64,000 nucleotides of DNA, taken from positions 62,001 through 126,000 of the forward strand of contig NZ_JAKGGD010000002.1 in NCBI RefSeq assembly GCF_021556615.1, read 5' to 3'. Each line of letters opens with the position of its first letter. The first letter of the stretch is position 1. The position numbers and the translations under genes are program-made. The DNA is from Paracoccus salsus. Its GTDB lineage: Bacteria; Pseudomonadota; Alphaproteobacteria; Rhodobacterales; Rhodobacteraceae. Below are positions 7,879 to 16,236 of the stretch, one piece after another. A model generated the notes under the pieces. That model was not told the origin of the DNA and ran no database searches. It saw only the letters and a program-made list of their open reading frames with translations.

Positions 7879-8412
7879 CGCGCCGTGAAGCTGGGTTTCC
7901 TCATAGCCGAAATGCGACTGGATCGCGCGGTTCAGGGTGTCGAAGGCGGTCGCGCAGGCGTCGAAGGCGGCGGGGCTGCGCTGGGCGGTCAGGGTGGTGG
8001 CGGCTTCGCGCAGATCGGCGATCAGCGCATGGATGACGCGGTGTTCGGCGATCAGGCGGTCGATGACGGCCTGCAAGGCCGGGTCGGCCCGTTCCGCGAG
8101 GGCCGGGAACATCCAGTGTTCCTCGATGTCGTGGTGGTTCTTCAGCAGCGCGCATTCGCGGCCGCAGACGGTGCCGAACAGCGCCAGGTTGCGCGCCAGG
8201 TCAAGCCCTTCGATCACCGGGACCAGCGTCGCGGGATCGGCGCGGGCGGCGCGTATCTCGGCCAGCAAGGCGGCGACGGCGGCCAGTTCGTCGCGATACA
8301 TGTCGTGGATCTGCGCCAGCCGCCCGCCATGCGCGCGCTGCGCGGGCGAAAGGCCCGGAACGTCGGGCGCGCGGGGACGCCCGCCCTCGTCCTCGAGCTC
8401 TTCTGGCGTCAT
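7852..8412 (-). CDS. Hemerythrin HHE-domain protein
   Basis: The 186-residue product contains metal-ligand blocks of the HHE cation-binding fold: HGGRLAQIHDMYRDEL, LKNHHDIEEHWMFP, LIAEHRVIHAL and HFGYEETQL. These would bind a di-iron centre for oxygen or NO sensing, storage or stress protection. The first 35 residues (EELEDEGGRPRAPD) are an unstructured extension. Its ATG overlaps the stop of the ABC permease gene (ATGA), so it is probably translated as the last gene of the transporter operon, an unusual partner. Its 3' end overlaps the convergent TPR gene. The start follows from the coupling; no better one is seen downstream. Confidence 0.85.
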   Translation of the reverse strand: MTPEELEDEGGRPRAPDVPGLSPAQRAHGGRLAQIHDMYRDELAAVAALLAEIRAARADPATLVPVIEGLDLARNLALFGTVCGRECALLKNHHDIEEHWMFPALAERADPALQAVIDRLIAEHRVIHALIADLREAATTLTAQRSPAAFDACATAFDTLNRAIQSHFGYEETQLHGALGAHAIPI

Positions 8413-9365
8413 CAATGCGGGGTGATGCCGCGGATACGCTCGGACCGGCGGCGCAGCAGCTCGACCGTGGTCAGAAGCGCGATCGAGAAGATCACCAGCA
8501 GCGTGGCGACGGCCAGGATCGCCGGGCTGATCTGTTCGCGGATGCCGTTCCACATCTGCCGCGGGATGGTCTGCTGGTCGGGGCCGGCGATGAACAGCAC
8601 CGCCACCACCTCGTCGAACGAGGTGACAAAGGCGAACAGCGCGCCCGAGATCACGCCCGGCAGGATCAGCGGCATGGTGATCCGGAAGAAGGTCGTGCGC
8701 GGGTTCGCCCCGAGGCTGGCCGCGGCGCGGTTCAGCGACTGGTCGAACCCCACCAGCGTCGCCGTCACGGTGATGATGACGAAGGGGATGCCAAGCGTGG
8801 CGTGCGCCAGGATGACGCCCAGATAGGTGCCCGCAAGGCGGCCGCAATCGGTGGGCAGGCCCACCAGGCCCAGCAGCTCGCACGGGTTCGAGTAGAAGAA
8901 GAACATGCCCGTGGCGGTGATGATCAGCGGCACGATCATCGGCGAGATGAGCGTCGCCATGATCGCGCGGCGGAACGGCATTTCCGGGCGCGACAGGCCA
9001 AGCGCGGCCAGCGTGCCGAGGCAGGTCGCGAGGATGGTCGCGAAGAAGCCGATGATGATCGAGTTCTTGGCCGCCTTCACCCATTTGGCGTTGGCCCAGG
9101 CGTCGGCCCACCAGGATGCGTCGCGCACCCCGTCCGGCGCGGCCATGCCGAAGGTCAGCAGGCTGTCATACCAGCGCATCGAATAGCCGTCCGCGTCGAA
9201 CTCCAGCATCTGGTCGGTGAAGGTGAAGTAGGGCTCGGCGTTGAACGACAGCGGGATGATCACCACGATCGGCGCGATCAGGAAGAAGAAGATCATTCCG
9301 CACAGCACCAGATAGGCGTAATGCCAGGCGCGCTCGAGCGGGGTTGCATAGGTCGGGACTGCCAT
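8412..9365 (-). CDS. ABC transporter permease, PotC-like
   Basis: The 317-residue membrane protein has about six hydrophobic segments. The EAA loop that docks the ATPase is visible as AAASLGANPRTTFFRITMP near residues 218-236. Sequence and context place it with permeases of the spermidine/putrescine/opine-type importer family. It is the second permease of the operon, six bases downstream of the first, and its stop overlaps the hemerythrin start. A soluble-looking loop (FNAEPYFTFTDQMLEFDADG) follows the first membrane segment. The substrate cannot be fixed from sequence. Confidence 0.9.
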   Translation of the reverse strand: MAVPTYATPLERAWHYAYLVLCGMIFFFLIAPIVVIIPLSFNAEPYFTFTDQMLEFDADGYSMRWYDSLLTFGMAAPDGVRDASWWADAWANAKWVKAAKNSIIIGFFATILATCLGTLAALGLSRPEMPFRRAIMATLISPMIVPLIITATGMFFFYSNPCELLGLVGLPTDCGRLAGTYLGVILAHATLGIPFVIITVTATLVGFDQSLNRAAASLGANPRTTFFRITMPLILPGVISGALFAFVTSFDEVVAVLFIAGPDQQTIPRQMWNGIREQISPAILAVATLLVIFSIALLTTVELLRRRSERIRGITPH

Positions 9366-9371
9366 TCGCGA

Positions 9372-10670
9372 TTACCCCAGCTTCAGGTTGTCGATGCCGA
9401 CCATGCGGTCGTACAGCCAGTAAAGGATGAGGACCGAGGCCAGAAGCAGCGCCGCCAGCGCCGCGGCCATGGACCAGTTCAGCGTGTCGGTCATGTGCAT
9501 CGCGATCATGTTCGAGATCAGCTGACCCGAAGAGCCGCCGACCAGGGCAGGCGTGATGTAGTAGCCCACGGCGAGGATGAAGACGAGCAGCGCCCCCGCC
9601 CCCAGACCCGGCAGGGTCTGCGGGAAGTAGATCCGGCGGAAGGCGGTCCAGCTCGTCGCGCCAAGGCTGCGCGCGGCGCGGACATAGGACGGATTGATCG
9701 TGCGCATCACCGAATACAGCGGCAGGATCATGAAGGGCAGCAGGATATGGGTCATGGCGATGATCGTGCCGGTCTGGTTGTAGATCATCTGCAACCGCTG
9801 GCCGCCGCCGATCACGCCCAGCCACACGAGAATGTCGTTGATGACGCCCTGCTGTTGCAGCAGCACCATCCACGACGTCGTCCTGACAAGCAGCGAGGTC
9901 CAGAAGGGCAGCAGCACCAGGATCATCAGAAGATTCGATTTCCGCATCGGCAATGTCGCCAGCAGATGCGCGACCGGAAAGCCCAGCACGAAGGTCAGCG
10001 CGGTGATCAGCAGGGACAGCCAGAAGGTCCGCATGAACAGCATGACATAGACGCGCTGGCGTTCATCGACCTGCTGGATGCTGCCGTCATCGGTGCGCGT
10101 CCGGTCCACGGAAGCCAGGTAGAAATTCGCCGTCACCGGTGTCGCGGCGTTTCGCATCGCGCTCCACAGCCGGGAGTCGCCCCATTCCTCGTCGATCTCG
10201 AGCAGCGCCTCGCGATAGGGCGGCTCGATCCCGCGCCGGACCTTGCGGCCGGTCGATGTGAACAGCGACCGCGTGCCGGGCACGTCGTAGTTGATGCGGG
10301 TTCCGACCACACCGATCGACCGATCCTCGGCCGAGGCGATCAGGTCGTTCGCCAGCGCCGTCCACGCGGCCTCGTCCGGCGGCGTTCCACGTTCGTTTTC
10401 GGCGAACCACTGGGATATCTGCGGCATGTTGGCCGAGAAGCCGTCATTGTAGAAGGACCGTTGCAGCATCTGCCCGATCGGGATCACGAAGGTGATCAGG
10501 ATGAAAGCCAGCAGCGGCAGGACGAGCAGAAAAGCCCGTCGCTTGGCTTTCAGCTGCGACCGCTTGAGGGCCCAGGCCAGCGGCTTGCCGTCGGCGGTGG
10601 TCAGCTTTCCGTCCTCAGCGCCCGAGGCGGTGGTGACGATGGCGGCGTGAGGATCGAGGGCTTGGGCCAT
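9372..10670 (-). CDS. ABC transporter permease, PotB-like, with enlarged periplasmic loop
   Basis: The 432-residue product is well above the roughly 290 residues usual for PotB. The extra length is a 50-residue cytoplasmic N-terminus and a loop of about 140 residues after the first membrane segment (roughly 85-220, probably periplasmic). The rest has the usual five or so segments and an EAA loop (AARSLGATSWTAFRRIYFP). It pairs with the PotC-like permease immediately downstream and uses the ATPase and binding proteins upstream in the operon. A strong hairpin lies between this gene and the preceding binding-protein gene. Confidence 0.9.
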   Translation of the reverse strand: MAQALDPHAAIVTTASGAEDGKLTTADGKPLAWALKRSQLKAKRRAFLLVLPLLAFILITFVIPIGQMLQRSFYNDGFSANMPQISQWFAENERGTPPDEAAWTALANDLIASAEDRSIGVVGTRINYDVPGTRSLFTSTGRKVRRGIEPPYREALLEIDEEWGDSRLWSAMRNAATPVTANFYLASVDRTRTDDGSIQQVDERQRVYVMLFMRTFWLSLLITALTFVLGFPVAHLLATLPMRKSNLLMILVLLPFWTSLLVRTTSWMVLLQQQGVINDILVWLGVIGGGQRLQMIYNQTGTIIAMTHILLPFMILPLYSVMRTINPSYVRAARSLGATSWTAFRRIYFPQTLPGLGAGALLVFILAVGYYITPALVGGSSGQLISNMIAMHMTDTLNWSMAAALAALLLASVLILYWLYDRMVGIDNLKLG

Positions 10671-10696
10671 GATGTTCCCGGCTGTCGGTCATGAGG

Positions 10697-10728
10697 CCGC
10701 CGCCCCGCGCCTGAAGGCGGGGCGGCGG
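10697..10728. promoter_or_regulatory. Intercistronic hairpin after binding-protein gene 2
   Basis: CCGCCGCCCCGC (10697-10708) and GCGGGGCGGCGG (10717-10728) form a perfect 12-bp stem with an 8-base loop. It lies between the stop of the second binding-protein gene and the PotB-like permease. There is no T-run, so it is better read as a 3'-end stabiliser or partial terminator than as a full stop. Confidence 0.7.
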
Positions 10729-10738
10729 CGGGTTCGGA

Positions 10739-11818
10739 TCAGGACGAGGCGAGCCAGCTGTTGAAGCGCTCGGTCAGTTCGGCGTCATGGTCGGCCCAGA
10801 ACTCGGGGTCATCCATCACGGCGCTTTCCATATGGTCCGGGTTGGTGGGCATGTGCGGCGCCATTTCGGTCGTGCCGTCCTGATACAGGCCGACCAGCGC
10901 GGCCGAGGATTTGCGCGCCGGACCATAGGCGATGTATTTCGCCTGATCGGCCAGCCGCTGCGTGTCGGTGGCGAATTTCAGGTATTCCATCGCCGCCTCG
11001 GGATTGGGCGCGCCCTTCGGGATCACGAACATGTCGAGATCCATGTACTGGCCGTCCCAGATGATCTCGAACGGCTTGCCTTCGGCGACCATCGCATCGA
11101 AGAAGCGGCCGTTATAGCCGGTCGCCATCGTCACCTCGCCATCGGCGAGCAGCTGCACGGGCTGTGCACCGGCTTCCCACCAGACGACATCGTTCTTGAT
11201 GCTGTCCAGCTTGGCGAAGGCCTGCTGGACGCCCTCGGCCGAACCCAGCTTGTCATAGATCTGGTCAGCCGGAACGCCATCGGCGATCAGCGCCAGATAC
11301 AGGGTGCGCTTGGGGTTCTTGGGCAGGCCGCGCTTGCCGGGGAATGTCTCGAGGTCGAAGAAATCCGCGGCGGTGGACGGCGCGGCGCCCTCGAACTTGG
11401 TCTTGTCGAAAGCGATCACGGTTCCCCAGAAGATGTTGGCGACCGCGCAATCCAGCAGCGCGCCGTCCAGGAAATCCTCGGCCGCAGGCGTGCCGTCCGG
11501 CGCTGCGGGCAGCATCGCCGGGTCGATCTCGACCAGCGCGCCCTCGTCGCAGAGACGGATCGCGTCCGACACCTCGACGTCGAACACGTCGCCGGTGACG
11601 TTCCCGGCCTCGACCTGCACCTTCAGGGGCGTGGCCGGGTTGTCGGCGGCGATCATGTTGACCGTGATGCCGGTCTGTTCGGCGAAGGGCTTGTTGTAGG
11701 CTTCGACCTGCGACATCTCGTAGGCGCCGCCCCACGACACCACGTTGACTTCGCCTTCGGCCAGCGCGGCGGTGCCCAGAGTCGCGATCGCCGTCGAAAG
11801 AATAAGTACCGTTTTCAA
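10739..11818 (-). CDS. Periplasmic substrate-binding protein of PotD/PotF type (copy 2)
   Basis: The product is 359 residues from a TTG start at 11818. That start is chosen because it follows AGGAGC at good spacing and yields a clean signal peptide (MKTVLILSTAIATLGTAALA). The mature part begins EGEVNVVSWGGAYEMSQVEA, typical of spermidine/putrescine-type binding proteins. It is clearly paralogous to the protein encoded immediately upstream (12013-13086), sharing the VxxxSWGGAY opening, the NPATPxKxQVxAGNV block and the KSSAxL region. It probably delivers a cationic ligand to the permeases encoded downstream. The ATG codons further upstream would disrupt the signal peptide and are rejected. Confidence 0.9.
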   Translation of the reverse strand: MKTVLILSTAIATLGTAALAEGEVNVVSWGGAYEMSQVEAYNKPFAEQTGITVNMIAADNPATPLKVQVEAGNVTGDVFDVEVSDAIRLCDEGALVEIDPAMLPAAPDGTPAAEDFLDGALLDCAVANIFWGTVIAFDKTKFEGAAPSTAADFFDLETFPGKRGLPKNPKRTLYLALIADGVPADQIYDKLGSAEGVQQAFAKLDSIKNDVVWWEAGAQPVQLLADGEVTMATGYNGRFFDAMVAEGKPFEIIWDGQYMDLDMFVIPKGAPNPEAAMEYLKFATDTQRLADQAKYIAYGPARKSSAALVGLYQDGTTEMAPHMPTNPDHMESAVMDDPEFWADHDAELTERFNSWLASS

Positions 11819-11975
11819 GTTTTTAGCTCCTGTTGGATGGTCGGCCTTCTGGCCGTTCTGATTTTTCGCCCGTTGCGGGCCGGACTGCGCGGGACTGCCC
11901 CCGCAGACCGTCTTCATCAGCCAGCGCCGCGATCGAACCCGAACCGGGTCCAGGCCGTTCGCGCCAGCGTTCTCC

Positions 11976-12008
11976 GCGGCCGGGGCAACCGCTGCGGCCC
12001 CCGGCCGC
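11976..12008. promoter_or_regulatory. Intercistronic hairpin after binding-protein gene 1
   Basis: GCGGCCGGGG (11976-11985) pairs perfectly with CCCCGGCCGC (11999-12008) across a 13-base loop. The hairpin begins five bases after the stop of the first binding-protein gene on the transcribed strand. It has no T-run. It mirrors the hairpin after the second binding-protein gene. Confidence 0.65.
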
Positions 12009-12012
12009 AAGC

Positions 12013-13086
12013 TCATGTCGCCAGCCAGGCGGCAAAGCGCTCGCTGAGTTCAGACATGTGGTCGACCCAGAAATCATTGTCGAACGCCAGCGCGTTGCCC
12101 ATGTTCTCGGGCGAGGTCGGCAGGTTCGGCGACATCGGGATGTCGGTGTCCTTGTAGTTGCCGACCAGCGGCGCCGAGCTTTTGCGCGGCGGACCATAGC
12201 TGATCTGCATCGACGCCCGCGCAAGCGATTCCGCGCTGGTCGAGAATTTCAGATACTCCATCGCGTTCTCGGGATTCGGCCCGTCGATCGGGATCACCCA
12301 GCCTTCCATCTCGTAGATCTGGCCGTCCCAGATGATCTTGAAGGGTTTGCCCTCGTCCACGGCGGCATTGAAGATGCGACCGTTATAGGCCTGGGTCATC
12401 ACCACCTCGCCGTCGGCCAGCAATTGCGGCGGCTGCGCGCCGGCCTCCCAGAAGACCGCGTTGCCCTTGATCGTGTCCAGTTTCGCGAAGGCGCGTTCCA
12501 GCCCCTCGGGCGTGGACAGGACCTCGTAGACCTCGTCGGCGGGCACGCCGTCGGCCATCAGCGCGAATTCCATGTTGAAGCGAGGCTCTTTCAGCATGCC
12601 GCGCTTGCCGGGATAGGTCTCGGTGTCGAAGAAGTCGGCGACCGTCGAGGGCGGGTTTTCGGGAAACCTGCTCTCGTCATAGGCGATCACCGTGGAATAG
12701 ACGTCGGTGGCCACGAAACAATCCGACAGACCGCCTTCCAGGAAATCATCGGCGGCGGGCGTGCCGTCGGACGCGGGCAACAGATCGGCCGGGTCGATCT
12801 CGACCAGCATGCCTTCGTCGCACAGCCGGGTGGCGTCGGAATAGCCGATGCTGGCGATGTCGGCCGAGACATTGCCGGCCTGCACCTGCGCCTTGATCGG
12901 CGTGGCCGGATTGTCCACGTCGATCATGTTGACCTTGATGCCGGTCTCGGCCTCGAAGGGCTTGTTGAACGCATCGACCTGGGACTGCGAGTAGGCCCCG
13001 CCCCACGACATGACCTCGACCGTTCCCTCGGCCAGAGCCCAGGAGGGCGCGACCAGGGCGGTGCAGAGCAATACGGTTCGTTTCAT
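12013..13086 (-). CDS. Periplasmic substrate-binding protein of PotD/PotF type (copy 1)
   Basis: The 357-residue product has a signal peptide (MKRTVLLCTALVAPSWALA) and a mature N-terminus beginning EGTVEVMSWGGAYSQSQVDA. Conserved blocks (NPATPIKAQVQAGNVSADIA and a C-terminal YGPPRKSSAPLVG) are shared with the second binding protein downstream. Both are probably periplasmic receptors for the same importer, possibly with different ligands. The gene lies 20 bases downstream of the ATPase gene, and a 194-base spacer with a hairpin separates it from copy 2. Confidence 0.92.
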   Translation of the reverse strand: MKRTVLLCTALVAPSWALAEGTVEVMSWGGAYSQSQVDAFNKPFEAETGIKVNMIDVDNPATPIKAQVQAGNVSADIASIGYSDATRLCDEGMLVEIDPADLLPASDGTPAADDFLEGGLSDCFVATDVYSTVIAYDESRFPENPPSTVADFFDTETYPGKRGMLKEPRFNMEFALMADGVPADEVYEVLSTPEGLERAFAKLDTIKGNAVFWEAGAQPPQLLADGEVVMTQAYNGRIFNAAVDEGKPFKIIWDGQIYEMEGWVIPIDGPNPENAMEYLKFSTSAESLARASMQISYGPPRKSSAPLVGNYKDTDIPMSPNLPTSPENMGNALAFDNDFWVDHMSELSERFAAWLAT

Positions 13087-13106
13087 TGACTTGCCTCTTT
13101 TTCCGT

Positions 13107-14210
13107 TCAGATCGGGTCCAGGGCGCGGGCGTCCGCGGGATGCCAGCCGACCTTGATCTTCTGGCCCGGTTCCAGACGCGTCTGGCCCTGGGTGTTGCGC
13201 ATCTTCATGACGAAATCGTCGGCCCCCGCGACGTTCAGGCGGGCACGCAGGATGTCGCCCATATAGATGACCTCGACGACGGCCGCATCGATCATGTGCG
13301 CGTTCGGCGGCATCATCTCGGGCTTGAACTCGACCCGTTCGGGGCGGATCGAGACCAGGGTCTTCTGGCCCTTCTCGGTGACGTTCACCGGGGTCGCGTC
13401 GATCAGCTCGCCCGAGGACAGCCGCACCAGCGCGTTGTCGCCGCTGAGTTCCTCGATCGTGCCGGGCAGCTTGTTGTTTTCGCCGATGAACTGCGCCACG
13501 AAGCTGTTCTCGGGCCGTTCGTAAAGGTCCGAGGGCGCGGCAAGCTGCTGGATGCGCCCGTCGTCGAACACCGCGACGCGGTCCGACATGGTCAGCGCCT
13601 CGCCCTGGTCATGGGTCACATAGACGACGGTGATGCCCAGCCTCTCGTGCAGGTGCTTGATTTCGAACTGCATGTGTTCGCGCAACTGCTTGTCGAGCGC
13701 GCCCAGCGGTTCGTCCATCAGCACCAGCCCGGGGTCGAAGACCAGCGCGCGGGACAGCGCGATCCGCTGCTGCTGCCCGCCCGAGAGCTGCGCGGGCCGG
13801 CGATTGGCGAAGTCGCCCATCTGCACCATGTCCAGCGCCCGCTTGATCCGGCTTTCGCGTTCGGCCTTGGCCATGCCGCGCACCTCCAGCGGAAAGGACA
13901 GGTTCTCGCCAACGGTCATGTGCGGAAACAGCGCGTAGTTCTGGAACACCATGCCGATGCCGCGCTTGTGCGGCGGTACCTGATTGATCGGCCTTCCGTC
14001 CAGCCGGATCTCGCCATGGGTGGCGGTTTCGAACCCGGCCAGCATCATCAGGCAGGTGGTCTTGCCCGAACCCGAGGGCCCCAGCATCGTGAGGAACTCA
14101 CCCTTGTCGATGAACAGATTCAGATCTTTGACGACAAGCGTTTTACCGTCATAGCTTTTTTGCACGTGATCGAAGGCAACGAAGGCGTCGCCAGTGCTAT
14201 TGTCCAGCAA
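13107..14210 (-). CDS. ABC transporter ATP-binding protein, PotA-like
   Basis: The 367-residue ATPase has Walker A GPSGSGKT (about 44-51), the Q-loop in FQNYALFPHMT, the signature LSGGQQQRIALSRAL, Walker B LVLMDEPLG and a switch His in VTHDQGEA. A C-terminal TOBE-like domain (about 270-360) is typical of PotA/FbpC-type subunits. The start is TTG at 14210, placed 8 bases after AGGGAG; no ATG is available nearby. It is the first gene of the operon ATPase - two binding proteins - two permeases - hemerythrin. A promoter with an operator-like dyad lies upstream. Confidence 0.93.
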   Translation of the reverse strand: MLDNSTGDAFVAFDHVQKSYDGKTLVVKDLNLFIDKGEFLTMLGPSGSGKTTCLMMLAGFETATHGEIRLDGRPINQVPPHKRGIGMVFQNYALFPHMTVGENLSFPLEVRGMAKAERESRIKRALDMVQMGDFANRRPAQLSGGQQQRIALSRALVFDPGLVLMDEPLGALDKQLREHMQFEIKHLHERLGITVVYVTHDQGEALTMSDRVAVFDDGRIQQLAAPSDLYERPENSFVAQFIGENNKLPGTIEELSGDNALVRLSSGELIDATPVNVTEKGQKTLVSIRPERVEFKPEMMPPNAHMIDAAVVEVIYMGDILRARLNVAGADDFVMKMRNTQGQTRLEPGQKIKVGWHPADARALDPI

Positions 14211-14256
14211 TGAGCGCTCTCCCTGTTATGATATGGTTATTCAGCGCAAGGTGGAC

Positions 14257-14284
14257 GTTATGCGGGCTTGTGCCCGTATTGCAA
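14257..14284 (-). promoter_or_regulatory. Candidate promoter of the ABC operon with a dyad in its spacer
   Basis: On the minus strand TTGCAA (14284-14279) and CATAAC (14262-14257) are 16 bases apart. The spacer is almost wholly a dyad: CGGGC and GCCCG around TTGT (14263-14276), extending outwards with one mismatch. A regulator bound there would sit between the -35 and -10 elements. This is inferred from sequence only. Confidence 0.45.
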
Positions 14285-14363
14285 CACAATTTGCGACATT
14301 CGCGAAGATGTCTGCGGCATAGAGGCGCGGGGCCGGTCGGGGCGCGGCGAGCCGCCGCAAAGA

Positions 14364-14391
14364 TTGACAACCGGGGGGCAATCCGCATCAT
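14364..14391 (+). promoter_or_regulatory. Candidate promoter of the coiled-coil gene
   Basis: A perfect -35 hexamer TTGACA (14364-14369) is followed after 16 bases by CATCAT (14386-14391), four of six matches to the -10 consensus. Transcription would start near 14398, giving a short leader before the GTG start at 14415. Confidence 0.5.
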
Positions 14392-14414
14392 GAACACAGT
14401 GTGAGGAGATGTGC

Positions 14415-16205
14415 GTGGCGCGGTTACCCTGGTCGATCGGGTCTGCAACGGCCCTGTGTCTTTTCGTTTCTCTCGCTCCTGTCACCGCGTTGGCGCAGCA
14501 GGACGCCGAGCGTGCCCGCGCGCTGCGCCAGATCATCGCCGCGATGGATCAGGAGGTCGGGCAGCTTGAGGCGCAGGCCGCAGAAGCCCGCGACCGGCTT
14601 GACGCGCTGAACCAGCAGATCGCCCCGACAGAGGAACGTTTGAGCGGCCTGCGCGAGGATGTCGCGAAGCTGACCGATCAGCGCGAGGACCTGCAAGCCC
14701 AGATCGACCGCAACGCGCAACTCGAGGCCGAAAACCGGCAGCTTGCCGACAGCATCGCCAGCCAGCAGGACGCCGCCGCAGGGCTTGAGACGCAGATCGC
14801 CAGCCGCGAACAGGCGCTGTCCGGGCTGGACGCGCGGCACGAGGCGCTTCAGGGCGCTGTCCAACAGCTTGTCGCCGAGCGCGACGGGCTTGAAGCGGCG
14901 GTTGCTGCGGCGCGCGAGGAAGCCGCGCGCCAGCAGGCGGCGCTGGAGGCTCTGACCGAAAAGGCCGCCCCGCTGCGCGCCGAGGCAAGCGATCTGACGG
15001 ATCGGATCGGGCAGTTGCAGGCCGACGCGGCTCAGCAGCAGGAACGACTTGCGGCCTTGAACGCCGAGACCCGGGCCCTGCGCGATGAGGTTGCATCGCT
15101 GACCACGCAGCGCGACGCATTGCAGGCGGAAATCGCCGAGGCGGCCGAAGCGAGGGCCGAGCATGACCGGCTGACGGGCGACTTGCAGGCGATGCGGACC
15201 GAGGCCGAGGCATTGACCGGCCAGATCACCGAACGCGAGGCCGAACTGGCGGAACTGCAGGCCACGCGTGACGAGGCTGAAGGCCTGACCGGCCGCGTGG
15301 CCGAACTGGCTTCGCAGGAAGCCGGCTTGCAGGAGACCGTGGCCGGGCTGGGCAGGCAGGCCGACGAACTGCGCTCGGAGGTCGGGACCCTGACCAGCCG
15401 GCGCGAGGCGCTGACCGCCGAGACCGCCGAGGCCGAGGCCCGCGCCGCCGAGCTGGACGCCGAGGCGGGAATCGATGCAGAGCAGCGGGCGACGGCCGAA
15501 GCCCTTGCTGACAGCATCGCCAGCCGCCAGCAGGAACTGGCCGATCTGGATGCAAAAGCCGCCGAACTGCGCGGCACGATCGAACAGCTGGATGCCGACC
15601 GCGAGGCGGCAAGCGCGCAATCCGAACAGGCCCGGCAGCAGGCGCAACAGCACGAGGCCGCGATGGACGCGCTGACCTCGGAGGCTGCGCCGCTGCGCGA
15701 GGAGCTGGCCACGCTGCGCGACGAGATCGCGGCGCTGAGCGACCAGCGCGCCGCGCTGCAGGAGGACATCGCCAATGCCGGGACGCTGGCCGCCGAACGC
15801 GACGCGCTGGCCGGTGCGGTTGCGGAACAGCAGGCGGCGACCGCCGAGCTGACCGCGCGCGCCGACGCGCTGCGTGCCGACATCGCCACCCTGACCGAGC
15901 GCCGCGATGCGCTGGCGGCGGCGGCGGACCCGGCCCCCCAGACGGACAGCGCCACCGGCCAGCAAGAGGCCAGCGCCACGCCCGCACCCGCCGCGCCTGC
16001 GGAGCCGGCGCCCGTGCGCAGCCCGGCGGCGGTCGATGCGGCACTTGCCGCCGCGCCGGGACTGCCCCCCGATCCCGCCCAACGGGCGCGCCTGCGCGAG
16101 TTGCTGATCGGCGGCGCCTGCGCCGCTGACGCGCTTGGGGCGGTGCAGAATCCGATCAACCGCCAAACCCTGCTGGCCCTGATCTCCCGCCTGGAGAACT
16201 GCTGA
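14415..16205 (+). CDS. Secreted long coiled-coil protein
   Basis: I choose the GTG at 14415 because GAGGAG lies six bases upstream of it; the in-frame ATG at 14409 would directly abut that ribosome binding site. The 596-residue product has a signal peptide (ATALCLFVSLAPVTALA) and then about 470 residues of Ala/Glu/Gln/Arg-rich heptads with recurring blocks such as LTDQRxxLQAxI and EKAAPLRAEASDLTD. After a Pro/Ala linker comes a conserved-looking C-terminal segment with two Cys (GGACAADALG and ENC at the end). It resembles periplasmic spacer or adaptor proteins; no enzyme domain is visible. The TAXI gene follows 31 bases later and may be co-transcribed. Confidence 0.75.
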   Translation: MARLPWSIGSATALCLFVSLAPVTALAQQDAERARALRQIIAAMDQEVGQLEAQAAEARDRLDALNQQIAPTEERLSGLREDVAKLTDQREDLQAQIDRNAQLEAENRQLADSIASQQDAAAGLETQIASREQALSGLDARHEALQGAVQQLVAERDGLEAAVAAAREEAARQQAALEALTEKAAPLRAEASDLTDRIGQLQADAAQQQERLAALNAETRALRDEVASLTTQRDALQAEIAEAAEARAEHDRLTGDLQAMRTEAEALTGQITEREAELAELQATRDEAEGLTGRVAELASQEAGLQETVAGLGRQADELRSEVGTLTSRREALTAETAEAEARAAELDAEAGIDAEQRATAEALADSIASRQQELADLDAKAAELRGTIEQLDADREAASAQSEQARQQAQQHEAAMDALTSEAAPLREELATLRDEIAALSDQRAALQEDIANAGTLAAERDALAGAVAEQQAATAELTARADALRADIATLTERRDALAAAADPAPQTDSATGQQEASATPAPAAPAEPAPVRSPAAVDAALAAAPGLPPDPAQRARLRELLIGGACAADALGAVQNPINRQTLLALISRLENC

Positions 16206-16236
16206 CCGGCCGCGCCACACACGGAAGGAGACTAAG

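Noticed and set aside
8415-10694. 759-codon plus-strand frame opposite the permease genes
   Set aside because: Composition is a His/Arg/Asp/Gln shadow of membrane-protein codons; no ribosome binding site or motif.
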